64,000 bases of DNA, from the NCBI RefSeq assembly GCF_001187435.1, contig NZ_LFXA01000018.1, forward strand, positions 1 through 64,000, written 5' to 3'. The notes beneath the pieces were generated by a model. It was not told the origin of the DNA, searched no databases, and saw only the letters and a list, made by a program, of their open reading frames with translations. This DNA is from Streptomyces caatingaensis. Lineage in GTDB: Bacteria > Actinomycetota > Actinomycetes > Streptomycetales > Streptomycetaceae. A program made the translations under genes and the position numbers. Positions 41,533-50,230 of the stretch are shown here, piece by piece. The first letter of the stretch is position 1; each line of letters starts with the position of its first letter.

Positions 41533-43776
41533 TCAGACGGCATCGAGCACCCCCGGCCGCACGGCGGTGAAGGTGCGTGACCGCTGGTCCAGCAGATAGG
41601 CCTGGGCCTCGGCCACGTGGAAGTACATCCCCTGGAGGTGGAGCGTGCCCTCGGCGACGCGCCGGGCCACGCAGGAGTGCGCCATCAGGTGATCGAGCTG
41701 CTGCACCACGTTGACCAGCGCCAGCCGTTCGATGTCGTCGGCCACCGGCCGTTCGGCCAGGGCCACTTCGCCGCGCCCCAGCCGGCCGATCCGCTGCATG
41801 CGCGCCAGGCTCGGCCGGCCGTGCCGCAGCCAGCGGGCGAGCGGGGTCTGCGGGGCGGCCGGTGTGCCGGCCGGCGCGGCGGTCTCCAGCAGGGCCTGCA
41901 TCGCTCCGCATCCCGAGTGCCCGCAGACGGTGATGGTGGAGACCTTCAGCACCTCCACCGCGTACTCCACGGCGGCGGCGACCGAGTCGCACGCGGCGTC
42001 GTCACCGGGCGGGGGCATCAGATTGCCGACGTTGCGCACGGTGAACAGGTCGCCCGGGCCGCTCGACGTGATCATGCTGGTCACCAGCCGGGAGTCGGCG
42101 CAGGTGAGGAAGAGCTGGCCGGGGCGCTGGCCCTCGCGGGCCAGCCGTGCCAGCTCCTCGCGGACGAGGGGCGCCGTGTCGCGCTGGAACGCGCTCACCC
42201 CGCCCAGGAGTTGACGGCCTCCGGGGGCCTCCCCCGTGGCGGCCCGGGGGCCGACGCAGTGGTGGTTGCGCCAGGGCGTCCAGGGCCGGCAGGGGTGCCC
42301 GTCCGCCGGCTCGGCGACGGGACCGCCCGACCGCCCGTCGACCGTGACCCGGCCGCCGTGCGCCCGGTGCGCGTCCGACCACGTGCGCAGCGCGTCGTAG
42401 GCGGTGTGGTCCATGAAGGACCCGCCGAGCTCCACCACGGCGCGGGTGCCGTGCGGCACGCCGGCGAGGGCGCGGCGCAGCCTCGGTACCGAGAGGAACG
42501 TCAACTGCCCGTGGACGACGACGCGGTGGTGGCCCTCCCGCGTCGTCGAGACGGTGATGCGGGTGCCCCCGAGCCTGCGGACCGACAGGAGGGCGGCGAC
42601 GACGATGGCGGCCGCGGTGCCCGGGAGGACGCCGAAGAGGGCGACCGAGCCCAGAGCGGTGAGGAGGACGGGCCGTTCGCGGCGGCCCCGCATCCGCTCC
42701 CGCTCCCGGGGGACGGCCATGCGGACGCCCGCCGCCAGGACCAGCGCGGCGAGGGCGGCCACGGGGACGAACTCCAGGGCCCAGGAGCACAGCGCGGCGC
42801 AGGGCAGGACCCACATCCCGTACAGGATCACGGACTTGCGTCCGGCGGGTGCCGCGTCGGCGGCCCCGGGCGTCCGTCCTGCGGTGACCGGCAGCCCTCC
42901 CAGCAGCCCGGACACGACGGTGGCGGCGCCGTGCCCGATCAGCTCGCGGTCCGGCTCCCCGGTGGGCCGGGCGCCCGCCGGTGGCGTCAGCGCCTCCATG
43001 CCCGCCACCAGGGTCATGGTCAGCACGGCGGCGCAGACCGCGAGGAACGGCCCGGAGGGAAGGAGCGGGAAGGGGGCCACCTCCCAGGCGGGGAACGGGA
43101 GCCGCGGCACCTCCGCACCCGCGCTCACCGCGGTGGCGAGCGCCACCGCCGCGAGCGGGGCGGGCACGACGCGGGCCGCGCGCCCGGCCCTGCCGGGCAG
43201 CCGCGGCCACACGGCCAGCACGGCGAGGACGCAGGCGGCGGCCGCCAGCGCGGGGAGGCGGGGACGGGTCAACTCCGGGAGGAACGAGCCGAGACCGGCC
43301 GAGGCCGGGGCGCCCAGCACGGCGGGGAGCCGGCCCAGTGCGACGGTCACCCCGATGCCGGCCAGCACGCCCCGCGCGACGACCGGCCCGGCGGCCGGCA
43401 TCACCCGGCCCACCCGTGCGGCCCCGAGGGCGACTTGCGCCAGCCCGGCCAGCACGGTCACGGCGCAGGCCGCCCGCCAGCCGAAGCGCTGCACCAGCTC
43501 GGCCGTCACCGCGACGAGCCCGACGGCCGCACCGCCGGCCCGCAGGCGCGCCCGTCCCAGGCAGCCCCCGATCAGGCCGCCGGCCGCCGCCGCGACCAGC
43601 CCGGCCCGCGGGGGCGCGCCGGCGGCGAGGGCGATGCCGAGCGACAGCGGGACGGCCGTCAGCGCCAGGGTGACGGAGGCCGTCAAGTCCCGCCCGGTCG
43701 TGGGGCGGTGGGGACGCTCCTGCCGCTCGGTGGCGGGGCGGTCGGTCAGGGGTGGAGGGATCGGCTGCGCGTGCAT
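41533..43776 (-). CDS. SulP-STAS-beta-carbonic anhydrase fusion transporter
   Basis: A 747-residue protein. Residues about 25-395 are about ten membrane spans of a SulP anion transporter. Residues about 400-485 form a STAS domain (V-V-V-H-G-Q-L-T-F-L-S-V-P, F-M-D-H-T-A-Y-D-A-L). The C-terminal 230 residues are a beta-carbonic anhydrase with zinc ligands in C-A-D-S-R (Cys, plus the Asp-Arg dyad) and C-G-H-S-G-C (His, Cys). The expected role is bicarbonate transport coupled to CO2 hydration. Such fusions are known in actinobacteria and other phyla. A 75-residue Pro-rich linker joins STAS and the anhydrase. Confidence 0.9.
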   Translation of the reverse strand: MHAQPIPPPLTDRPATERQERPHRPTTGRDLTASVTLALTAVPLSLGIALAAGAPPRAGLVAAAAGGLIGGCLGRARLRAGGAAVGLVAVTAELVQRFGWRAACAVTVLAGLAQVALGAARVGRVMPAAGPVVARGVLAGIGVTVALGRLPAVLGAPASAGLGSFLPELTRPRLPALAAAACVLAVLAVWPRLPGRAGRAARVVPAPLAAVALATAVSAGAEVPRLPFPAWEVAPFPLLPSGPFLAVCAAVLTMTLVAGMEALTPPAGARPTGEPDRELIGHGAATVVSGLLGGLPVTAGRTPGAADAAPAGRKSVILYGMWVLPCAALCSWALEFVPVAALAALVLAAGVRMAVPRERERMRGRRERPVLLTALGSVALFGVLPGTAAAIVVAALLSVRRLGGTRITVSTTREGHHRVVVHGQLTFLSVPRLRRALAGVPHGTRAVVELGGSFMDHTAYDALRTWSDAHRAHGGRVTVDGRSGGPVAEPADGHPCRPWTPWRNHHCVGPRAATGEAPGGRQLLGGVSAFQRDTAPLVREELARLAREGQRPGQLFLTCADSRLVTSMITSSGPGDLFTVRNVGNLMPPPGDDAACDSVAAAVEYAVEVLKVSTITVCGHSGCGAMQALLETAAPAGTPAAPQTPLARWLRHGRPSLARMQRIGRLGRGEVALAERPVADDIERLALVNVVQQLDHLMAHSCVARRVAEGTLHLQGMYFHVAEAQAYLLDQRSRTFTAVRPGVLDAV

Positions 43777-44103
43777 GGTCGGGTCCCGTCTGCGTCGGGC
43801 GGCGGCCGGGGCCGAGGGGCACGGCCGGGGTCACGGCGGGCAGCGGCCGGAGCGGCTGCGCGGCGGGGCTGCGGGGGAAGTCATCAACTCTGAGTAAACG
43901 AAGGGTAATGGAGAGTAAAGGCGCGAGGGAAGGGGGCGGTTCGCCTCGAAGGCCACCTTCCTCCCATGGGGTGAATATTCATTTTTTTCGGCTTGTCATA
44001 CTTATCTTTTCTTTTGACCGTGCGAGGTTGGGCGGACGACGGCGGACCAGGGCGCCGAGCCCCCCGCCGGACCGGCTGAGCGGGTCGAAGGGTGAGATGC
44101 CTG
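43777..44103. promoter_or_regulatory. divergent promoter region with AT-rich block
   Basis: This 327-nt non-coding stretch lies between the SulP fusion and the deacetylase gene. Positions about 43973-44020 are strikingly AT-rich for this genome, with T-runs (ATTTTTTTC, TATCTTTTCTTTT). This is a probable promoter, DNA-bending or nucleoid-protein site. No gene is seen. Confidence 0.5.
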
Positions 44104-45519
44104 ATGGCGGCTGCATGGAGACACACACTGGGCGGCCTGGCCGCGCTGGCACTGGCGGCCGGGGCGGCGGGCTGCGCGGGGGACGACGCCCCCGACGCCC
44201 CGGGACCTCAGGCGGCCGCCGGCCCGAAGTCCGCGGAACGGCCCGTGCGTCTGATCGGTGACGGCTCCACCGCCGACACGGGCGCCCAGCCTCGGCAGCC
44301 CAGGCCGCGGCGGATGGCACCCGGCGAGAAGCCGCCGCAGTTCGTGGTGTTCTCCTGGGACGGCGCGGGGGAGGACGGACAGCACCTGTTCTCCCGCTTC
44401 CGCAGGATCGGCAGGAAGTACCACGCCGCGATGACCTACTTCCTCAGCGGCGTCTACATGCTCCCCGAGGAGAAGCGCACCCTCTACGAGCCGCCCCAAC
44501 ACCCCGCCGGCTCCTCGGACATCGGCTTCAACGACGTCCGCGGCGTACGGGACACCGTGGAGCAGCTGCGTGGCGCCTGGCTGGACGGGAGCGAGATCGG
44601 CACCCACTTCAACGGGCACTTCTGCGGCGAGGACGGGGGCGTCGGCACCTGGACGCCCAAGGAGTGGGCGAGCGAGATCCGCCAGGCCAAGTGGATGGTG
44701 CGCAACTGGAAGACCAACGCGGACCTGAAGGACGAGCCGCCCCTCCCCTTCGACTACGGCAAGGAACTGGTCGGCGGCCGCGCGCCCTGCCTGGAGGGCC
44801 AGCGCAACCTCGTCCGGGCGGCCAAGAAGCTCGGCTTCCGCTACGACGCCAGTTCGGCGGGCGGCCGCCAGGTCTGGCCCTCGAAGACCGGCGGTCTGTG
44901 GGACTTCCCGCTGCAGGACGTTCCCGTCCCCGGCCGTGACTTCGAAACCCTGTCGATGGACTACAACTTCCTCGCCAACCAGTCGGGTACGACCAAGGGC
45001 GACCGCTCCCGGCGTGCCGCCTGGGGCCGGCAGATGCGCGACGGCCTGCTGGCCGGGTTCGAGCGGGCCTACCACGGCAACCGCGCCCCGCTGTTCGTCG
45101 GCAACCACTTCGAGTCGTGGAACGGCGGCACCTACATGCGGGCCGTGGAGAGCGTGATCGCCCGGGTCTGCACCAAGGAGGGCGTGCGCTGCGTCTCCTT
45201 CAAGCAGCTCGCCGACTGGCTGGACGTCCAGGATCCCGGTGTGCTCGCGCGGCTGCGCCGCCTCGACGTCGGCGAGGCGCCGAGACGCGGCTGGGCCCAC
45301 CTCGCCGACACCCCGCCGTCGCACACGCCCGCCCCGCACGCGCCCTCCTGGCACGCCCCGTCCTCGCAGGAGCCCTCGACGCACGAACCGGACGGCGGCT
45401 CCGGCCGGTACGACGAGGATGACGACGACGAGGACGATGACAAGCCGGCACGGCGCAAGTCGTCGAGGGGCAAGCCGGTGCGGATCCGGCCCGTGCTGGT
45501 CAGGCCGGCTGCGGGGTAG
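44104..45519 (+). CDS. lipoprotein polysaccharide deacetylase
   Basis: A 471-residue protein from ATG 44104 (GTG 44092 possible) with GAAGGGTGAG upstream. The signal peptide ends at a lipobox A-A-G-C near residue 25, predicting an exported lipid-anchored protein. The deacetylase region has V-V-F-S-W-D-G-A-G-E-D-G (catalytic/metal Asp), G-S-E-I-G-T-H-F-N-G-H-F (metal His pair) and V-G-N-H-F-E-S-W-N. The C-terminal 100 residues are disordered: a Pro/His/Ser region, a run of about ten Asp/Glu, then Lys/Arg-rich sequence. It probably modifies cell-wall or surface glycans. Its 3-prime end overlaps the convergent ATPase gene by 20 bp. Confidence 0.88.
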   Translation: MAAAWRHTLGGLAALALAAGAAGCAGDDAPDAPGPQAAAGPKSAERPVRLIGDGSTADTGAQPRQPRPRRMAPGEKPPQFVVFSWDGAGEDGQHLFSRFRRIGRKYHAAMTYFLSGVYMLPEEKRTLYEPPQHPAGSSDIGFNDVRGVRDTVEQLRGAWLDGSEIGTHFNGHFCGEDGGVGTWTPKEWASEIRQAKWMVRNWKTNADLKDEPPLPFDYGKELVGGRAPCLEGQRNLVRAAKKLGFRYDASSAGGRQVWPSKTGGLWDFPLQDVPVPGRDFETLSMDYNFLANQSGTTKGDRSRRAAWGRQMRDGLLAGFERAYHGNRAPLFVGNHFESWNGGTYMRAVESVIARVCTKEGVRCVSFKQLADWLDVQDPGVLARLRRLDVGEAPRRGWAHLADTPPSHTPAPHAPSWHAPSSQEPSTHEPDGGSGRYDEDDDDEDDDKPARRKSSRGKPVRIRPVLVRPAAG

Positions 45520-46492
45520 CCGGCAGCGGCTCGCCGAGCACGAAGGAGGGGTCGACCTGGGCCGCCAGGTCGGCCCCCGTCCTCGCGTTGCCCCAACTCT
45601 CCGCGTTCTTCAGGTGGAAGTGCACCATCTGACGGGTGTAGCGGTGCCAGTCGCGGCCCTCGTACGCCGCGTCGGCGGCCTCGCGGAGCGTGCCGAGCGC
45701 CTCGTGGTTGGCGCTCTCGAGCAGGTCGAACAGGGGCGGCCGGCCCTTCTCCATGGCGCGCACCCAGTCCGAGTGGCCGAAGCACGTGAGCAGGTCGTCG
45801 CCGGCCTCCTCCCGCAGGAAGTCCACGTCGTCCTGTCCCTGCACCTTGTTGCCGACGACCCTCAGGCGGATGCCGAAGTCCCGTGCGTACTCCTTGTACT
45901 GGCGGTAGACGGAGACGCCCTTCCGTGTCGGTTCGGCCACCAGGAACGTCATGTCGAAACGCGTGAACATCCCCGAGGCGAACGAGTCGCTGCCCGCCGT
46001 CATGTCGACGACCACGTACTCGCCCGGTCCGTCGACGAGGTGGTTGAGGCAGAGCTCGACCGCGCCCACTTTGGAGTGGTAGCAGGCCACGCCGAGATCC
46101 GACTCGGTGAACGGGCCGGTGGCCATGAGCCGTACGGAGGTGCCGTTGTCGAGGGGGACGGTCCGCGCGCAGGCGGCGTAGACCGGGTTGTCCTCGACGA
46201 CCCGCAGCAGCCGGGAACCCCGGCCGGGCGGCGTGGTCTTGATCATTGTCTCGGCCGAGGCGATGCGGGGGTTCGAGCCGCGGAGGTAGTCCTTGATGAG
46301 CGGGAGGTGCGCGCCCATCGCGGGCAGGGCCGCCGCCTCGGCCTCGTCCAGCCCGAGCGCCGCCCCCAGGTGCTGGTTGATGTCGGCGTCCACGGCGACG
46401 ACCGGGACGCGGCGGGCTGCGAGGTGGCGGATGAAGAGCGAGGACAGCGTCGTCTTGCCGCTGCCGCCCTTGCCTACGAAAGCGATCTTCAT
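45500..46492 (-). CDS. CooC/MinD-like P-loop ATPase
   Basis: A 330-residue SIMIBI ATPase from ATG 46492 (GTG 46498 possible). The deviant Walker A is V-G-K-G-G-S-G-K-T-T at residues 6-15, then A-V-D-A-D-I-N-Q-H-L, V-V-V-D-M-T-A-G-S-D-S and a P-T-R-K-G-V-S-V-Y region. It resembles CooC-type maturation ATPases and septum-site proteins annotated in streptomycetes, but no metal-binding Cys-x-Cys is obvious. Its partner is unknown. Confidence 0.85.
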   Translation of the reverse strand: MKIAFVGKGGSGKTTLSSLFIRHLAARRVPVVAVDADINQHLGAALGLDEAEAAALPAMGAHLPLIKDYLRGSNPRIASAETMIKTTPPGRGSRLLRVVEDNPVYAACARTVPLDNGTSVRLMATGPFTESDLGVACYHSKVGAVELCLNHLVDGPGEYVVVDMTAGSDSFASGMFTRFDMTFLVAEPTRKGVSVYRQYKEYARDFGIRLRVVGNKVQGQDDVDFLREEAGDDLLTCFGHSDWVRAMEKGRPPLFDLLESANHEALGTLREAADAAYEGRDWHRYTRQMVHFHLKNAESWGNARTGADLAAQVDPSFVLGEPLPATPQPA

Positions 46493-46580
46493 GTTCACCA
46501 AGCGTAGGTGCGGGGGAGCAGGAAGTGAGGTCGGTGAGTGAAGAAGACCACTCCTTCGAGGGGTGTGAACCGGAAATGCG

Positions 46581-46586
46581 TAGGGT
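46581..46586 (+). promoter_or_regulatory. -10 element for the Fic-like gene
   Basis: TAGGGT ends 7 nt before ATG 46594, a typical leaderless spacing in streptomycetes. No ribosome binding site is present. Confidence 0.5.
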
Positions 46587-46593
46587 CTTACTC

Positions 46594-47415
46594 ATGAGTA
46601 CGACTGCCGATCCCCTGGCCGCCCTGGGCTCGCTCCCGGGTGTCGCCGATTCCGTGGATTCCGTACGCAGGGCGGTGGACCGGGTGTACGGCCACCGGGT
46701 GATGCGTCGCCGGAGCAACGAAGTGACCTCCGAGGCGGCGCTGCGCGGTGCGCGGGGTTCGGCCGCGCTCTCCGGGGCCGACTGGGCCCTCGAAGAGGTG
46801 CGCCGCCGCTCGGACTTCGGCGGCGAGGGCGAACCCCGCACCGTCGGGGCGGCGTTGAGGCTGACGGCCGAGGCGGGCCAGCTGCTCGGTGTGTGGCGGC
46901 AGTCCCCGACACGCGTGCTGGCCCGGCTGCACCTGGTGGCGGCGGGGAAGGCGGAGCCGGACGACGCGGTGGGCCGGCCCCGGCTGCACGGCGAGACGGT
47001 GGACGAACCGCTGATCGACCTGCCCCTGCCGGACGCGGACGAGGTGGCCGGGCGGCTGGAGGGCCTGGCGGGGCTGCTGGTCGCCGGCAGTGCGGCTCCG
47101 GCGCTGGTGACCGCCGCGGTGGTGCACGGCGAACTGCTGGCCCTGCGCCCGTTCGGCTCCTGCAACGGGCTGGTGGCCCGGGCGGCCGAACGGATCGTGC
47201 TGGTCGGCAGCGGGCTCGACCCCAAGTCGATCTGCCCGGCGGAGGTGGGGCACGCGGAGCTGGGGCGGGCGGCGTACGCGGCCGCGCTGGAGGGCTATGT
47301 CTCCGGTACGCCGGAGGGTGTGGCGGCGTGGATCGTGCACTGCGCCCGCGCGGCGGAGTTGGGGGCCCGCGAGTCGACGGCGGTCTGCGAGGCGCTTCAG
47401 CGGGGCGCCGCCTGA
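46594..47415 (+). CDS. degenerate Fic/DOC-like protein
   Basis: A 273-residue protein from ATG 46594. Near residue 190 the sequence L-R-P-F-G-S-C-N-G-L-V-A-R-A-A-E-R aligns with the Fic motif H-P-F-x-x-G-N-G-R-x-x-R. The catalytic His is Arg, the acidic residue is lost, and the Gly-Asn-Gly-Arg reads Cys-Asn-Gly-Leu. The helical C-terminus with A-A-Y-A-A-A-L-E-G-Y is also Fic-like. Members of this family transfer AMP to hydroxyls; this one is probably catalytically dead or repurposed. Similar actinomycete proteins are often annotated only as oxidoreductase or hypothetical. It ends at the hairpin 47501-47531. Confidence 0.75.
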   Translation: MSTTADPLAALGSLPGVADSVDSVRRAVDRVYGHRVMRRRSNEVTSEAALRGARGSAALSGADWALEEVRRRSDFGGEGEPRTVGAALRLTAEAGQLLGVWRQSPTRVLARLHLVAAGKAEPDDAVGRPRLHGETVDEPLIDLPLPDADEVAGRLEGLAGLLVAGSAAPALVTAAVVHGELLALRPFGSCNGLVARAAERIVLVGSGLDPKSICPAEVGHAELGRAAYAAALEGYVSGTPEGVAAWIVHCARAAELGARESTAVCEALQRGAA

Positions 47416-47500
47416 GTGCTGCACCGAGGGCTGCACTGCCTCCAGGGCTGCGCCGCCAGAGGTCGCGCCGGGGCAACTGCTCCTGCGGGGCGTGACATTG

Positions 47501-47531
47501 CGGCGGTACCGGTCCTGCTCCGGTACCGCCG
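47501..47531 (+). terminator. terminator after the Fic-like gene
   Basis: CGGCGGTACCGG (47501-47512) pairs with CCGGTACCGCCG (47520-47531) around a 7-nt loop, 86 nt past the stop. Confidence 0.75.
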
Positions 47532-47803
47532 CTGGCACGTTCGCCGGGTTACCAGTGCGTGCACGAAAGGCGTCCATCAGGCGGGGGAACTTTGCCTCGC
47601 CTGGTGCGACTGGCCCGTAATCGACGGGTCGGCGTCGCGTGGGTGCCCGGCGTCCGTACTCGGTCCGTGGGGCCATGGTGCGTAGGAGGGCTTCCTCTCG
47701 GATGTCCCTGGTCTCGCGGGCCGTTGACTCCTTTCTACTCCGCTTGCGGGGTAAGCGGAAGGCCAGTTCGCACTTCTTTACTTTTAGCTTCAAAAAGGGG
47801 CAA
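47532..47803. other. non-coding spacer between convergent genes
   Basis: With the preceding terminator this makes a 388-nt gap between the Fic-like and HAD genes. It has a moderately AT-rich part (47770-47805, TTCTTTACTTTTAGCTTC). I see no gene, tRNA or repeat here. Confidence 0.4.
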
Positions 47804-48661
47804 TCAGGACCGCTGTCGGGGTGTGCGGCACCGCTGCCGGGGTGTGTGGCGCCGGCCCGCCAGCCAGAGCAGGCCCACGGCCGCGGTGACCGCGCCGACC
47901 GCCGCCGCGGTCAGCAGCGCCGGGCGGGAGGGCATCGGCAGGGCGGCCACCCGCTGTTTGAGCCGTACCGGACGGCTGAAGGTGAGCACGGGCCACTCCC
48001 GGGCGGCGGCCTCGCGGCGCAGTGCCCGGTCGGGGTTGACGGCGTGGGGGTGGCCGACCGCCTCCAGCATCGGCAGGTCCGTGGCCGAGTCGCTGTAGGC
48101 GTAGCAGCCGGCCAGGTCGTACCCCTCGGAGGCGGCGAGCTCGCGGACGGCCTCCGCCTTGGTGGGGCCGTACGCGTAGTACTCCACCTCGCCGGTGAAG
48201 ACGTCGTCCTCGACGACCATGCGCGTGGCCACGACGCGGTCGGCGTCCAGGAGCCTGCCGATGGGCTCGACGACCTCCGCGCCGGAGGTGCTGACGATGA
48301 CCACGTCGCGCCCCGCGGCATGGTGCTCCTCGATGAGGGAGGCGGCCTCGTCGTAGATGATCGGGTCGATGAGCTCGTGGAGGGTCTCCGCGACGATCTC
48401 CCGGACCTGGTGGACGTTCCAGCCGCGGCAGAGCTCGGAGAGGTACTTCCGCATCCGTTCCATCTGCTCGTGGTCGGCGCCGCCGAGCAGGAAGACGAAC
48501 TGCGTGTACGCGGTGCGCAGCGCCGCGCGCCGGTTGATCAGACCGCCTTGGTAGAAGGACTTGCCGAAGGTGAGCGTGCTCGACTTCGCAATGACCGTCT
48601 TGTCCAGGTCAAAGAACGCGGCTGTTCGGCGCAAGGAGTGGTTTTCCACGCCGCCGAGCAT
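47804..48661 (-). CDS. HAD-IB family phosphatase, membrane-anchored
   Basis: A 285-residue protein from ATG 48661 with GGAGGG 5 nt upstream (GTG 48649 possible). Motif I F-F-D-L-D-K-T, motif II V-S-T-S-G-A-E, and motif IV C-Y-A-Y-S-D-S-A-T-D-L-P-M-L-E place it in subfamily IB (SerB-like, TIGR01490). A C-terminal hydrophobic segment (A-A-A-V-G-A-V-T-A-A-V-G-L-L-W-L) and basic tail suggest membrane attachment. The tail contains a short repeat, T-P-R-Q-R. Homologues lie next to the ssd/tad locus in other streptomycetes. Confidence 0.9.
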   Translation of the reverse strand: MLGGVENHSLRRTAAFFDLDKTVIAKSSTLTFGKSFYQGGLINRRAALRTAYTQFVFLLGGADHEQMERMRKYLSELCRGWNVHQVREIVAETLHELIDPIIYDEAASLIEEHHAAGRDVVIVSTSGAEVVEPIGRLLDADRVVATRMVVEDDVFTGEVEYYAYGPTKAEAVRELAASEGYDLAGCYAYSDSATDLPMLEAVGHPHAVNPDRALRREAAAREWPVLTFSRPVRLKQRVAALPMPSRPALLTAAAVGAVTAAVGLLWLAGRRHTPRQRCRTPRQRS

Positions 48662-49123
48662 AGGGGCCCTCCATTCGGCGTAAGCTGAGGCGTGTGGGTT
48701 TGCCTGAGAAGGCTCTCGGGTACACCATGGAAGTCACGGATCGTTCGCGACCGTGTCTAACCCGGTCCGACTCCTCCCCCCCCGAGTCGGCCGTGGGGAC
48801 GACCCCCGCTCTCCCCCCCGGCGGGGGTCGTCGCATGTCCGGATGCATTTTGGGCATGATCTCGGGCCTCCTCCGGCCGTCGGGCGCCCCGCGCGGCGCC
48901 GCTCCCGCCTCCTTCATACACGTAACTGTGCGTAATCGTCGCAGTGCTCTGGGGAAGTCACCGGTATAGGTGAGCGGGATATTCACAACTGGCGAGTTGT
49001 CCACAGTTTTTCACCAAGATCCACACGATTTCCCGGTCGGCTGCACGGTGATTCCCCACGAGTTCCGCGATGTCCGCGGAGGCGAGAGCGCGCCGTGTGG
49101 CGCGCAGGAGAGGGGGAGAGGCC
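48662..49123. promoter_or_regulatory. 462-nt region upstream of the tad operon with a hairpin
   Basis: No convincing gene. A perfect 12-bp stem (GACGACCCCCGC at 48798-48809 with its complement 48821-48832) lies about 290 nt before ssd. A C-rich GACTC...GAGTC pair precedes it. This may be an attenuator or terminator of a short transcript. The region should contain the ssd-tad promoter. Confidence 0.5.
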
Positions 49124-50230
49124 GTGACCGGACACGTCACAGCGGAGAGGAAGGCCGCCGCCGGAGGACGGCAGGGCGGCCCGCTGATCATCACCGAGGA
49201 CGAGACCCTGCTCGACGACCTGCTGCGCCTGTGCGCGGCGGCGGGCGCCCTGCCCGAGGTCGCCCACGGGACGTCCGTCCGGGCCGAGCAGTGGTCCGGC
49301 GCCCCGCTGGTGCTGGTCGGCGACGACTGCGCGGACCGCCTGCCCGACGCCGCACACCGCGAGGGCGTGGCGCTGGTCGGCCGGGATCCCGACGACCCCG
49401 GCGTCTGGAAGCGCGCTCTCCGGGTCGGCGCGCGCCATGTGGCGGTGCTGCCCGACGCGGAGGGCTGGCTGGTCGACCGGATCGCCGACGCGGCGGAGGG
49501 GACGGAGGGCCCCGCCCTCACCGTGGGCGTGATCGGCGGCCGGGGCGGCGCCGGGGCCAGCACCCTGGCCTGTGCCCTCGCGGTGGGCGCGGCCCGGGCC
49601 GGGCGGCGCACCATGCTGATCGACGCCGACCCGCTCGGCGGCGGGCTCGACGTCCTGCTCGGGGCCGAACGCGCCGACGGTCTGCGCTGGCCCGCGTTCG
49701 CCGGTTCCCGGGGGCGGGTGGCGTGCCGGGCCCTGGAGGAGTCCTTGCCCGACCCGCACTCCCTGCGCCTGTTGAGCTGGGACCGCGGTGAGTGCGCGGC
49801 GGTCCCGCCCGAGGCCGTGCGCGCGGTGCTGGCCGCCGCGCGCCGGCGGGGCGGGGTGGTCGTCGTCGATCTGCCGCGCGGCGCCGACGGCGCGGCCGCC
49901 GAGGTGCTCGGGCAGCTGGACCTCGGGCTGCTGGTGGTGCCCTCCGAGCTGAGGGCCGTCGCCGCCGCCCACCGGGTCGCCCGGTCCATCGGCCTGCTGA
50001 TGGGCGACCTGCGGATGGTGGTCCGGGGGCCGTGCGGGCCAGGGCTCGACGGCGAGGAGATCGCCCGCCTCCTCGCCCTCCCGCTCGCCGGGGAGGTGCC
50101 GGAGGACCCCGGCCTGCCCCGGGCGCTGGCGGCGGGCCGCGCCCCGGGCGCGGACAGGGGTCCGCTGGCCGCCTTCTGCGCGGAGTTCTGGGCACGGGTA
50201 CTGCCCGACGGCGAGGACGTGGCGGCATGA
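49124..50230 (+). CDS. ssd: Ssd/CpaE-like septum-site/pilus ATPase
   Basis: A 368-residue protein. GTG 49124 is favoured by GAGAGGGGGAGAG just upstream. An N-terminal receiver-like domain (L-I-I-T-E-D-E-T-L-L-D-D-L-L) is followed by a MinD-like ATPase with V-I-G-G-R-G-G-A-G-A-S-T (Walker A with Ala-Ser in place of Lys-Thr) and L-I-D-A-D-P-L-G-G-G. V-V-V-D-L-P-R-G-A follows. This matches the septum site-determining protein and CpaE of tad loci. The missing second Lys is a feature of several Ssd homologues. It is coupled to tadA by ATGA. Confidence 0.88.
   Translation: MTGHVTAERKAAAGGRQGGPLIITEDETLLDDLLRLCAAAGALPEVAHGTSVRAEQWSGAPLVLVGDDCADRLPDAAHREGVALVGRDPDDPGVWKRALRVGARHVAVLPDAEGWLVDRIADAAEGTEGPALTVGVIGGRGGAGASTLACALAVGAARAGRRTMLIDADPLGGGLDVLLGAERADGLRWPAFAGSRGRVACRALEESLPDPHSLRLLSWDRGECAAVPPEAVRAVLAAARRRGGVVVVDLPRGADGAAAEVLGQLDLGLLVVPSELRAVAAAHRVARSIGLLMGDLRMVVRGPCGPGLDGEEIARLLALPLAGEVPEDPGLPRALAAGRAPGADRGPLAAFCAEFWARVLPDGEDVAA

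Noticed and set aside
48694..48969. Short plus-strand frame upstream of ssd as a small protein gene.
   Set aside because: It overlaps a strong hairpin and C-tracts, has no ribosome binding site and its composition is not protein-like.
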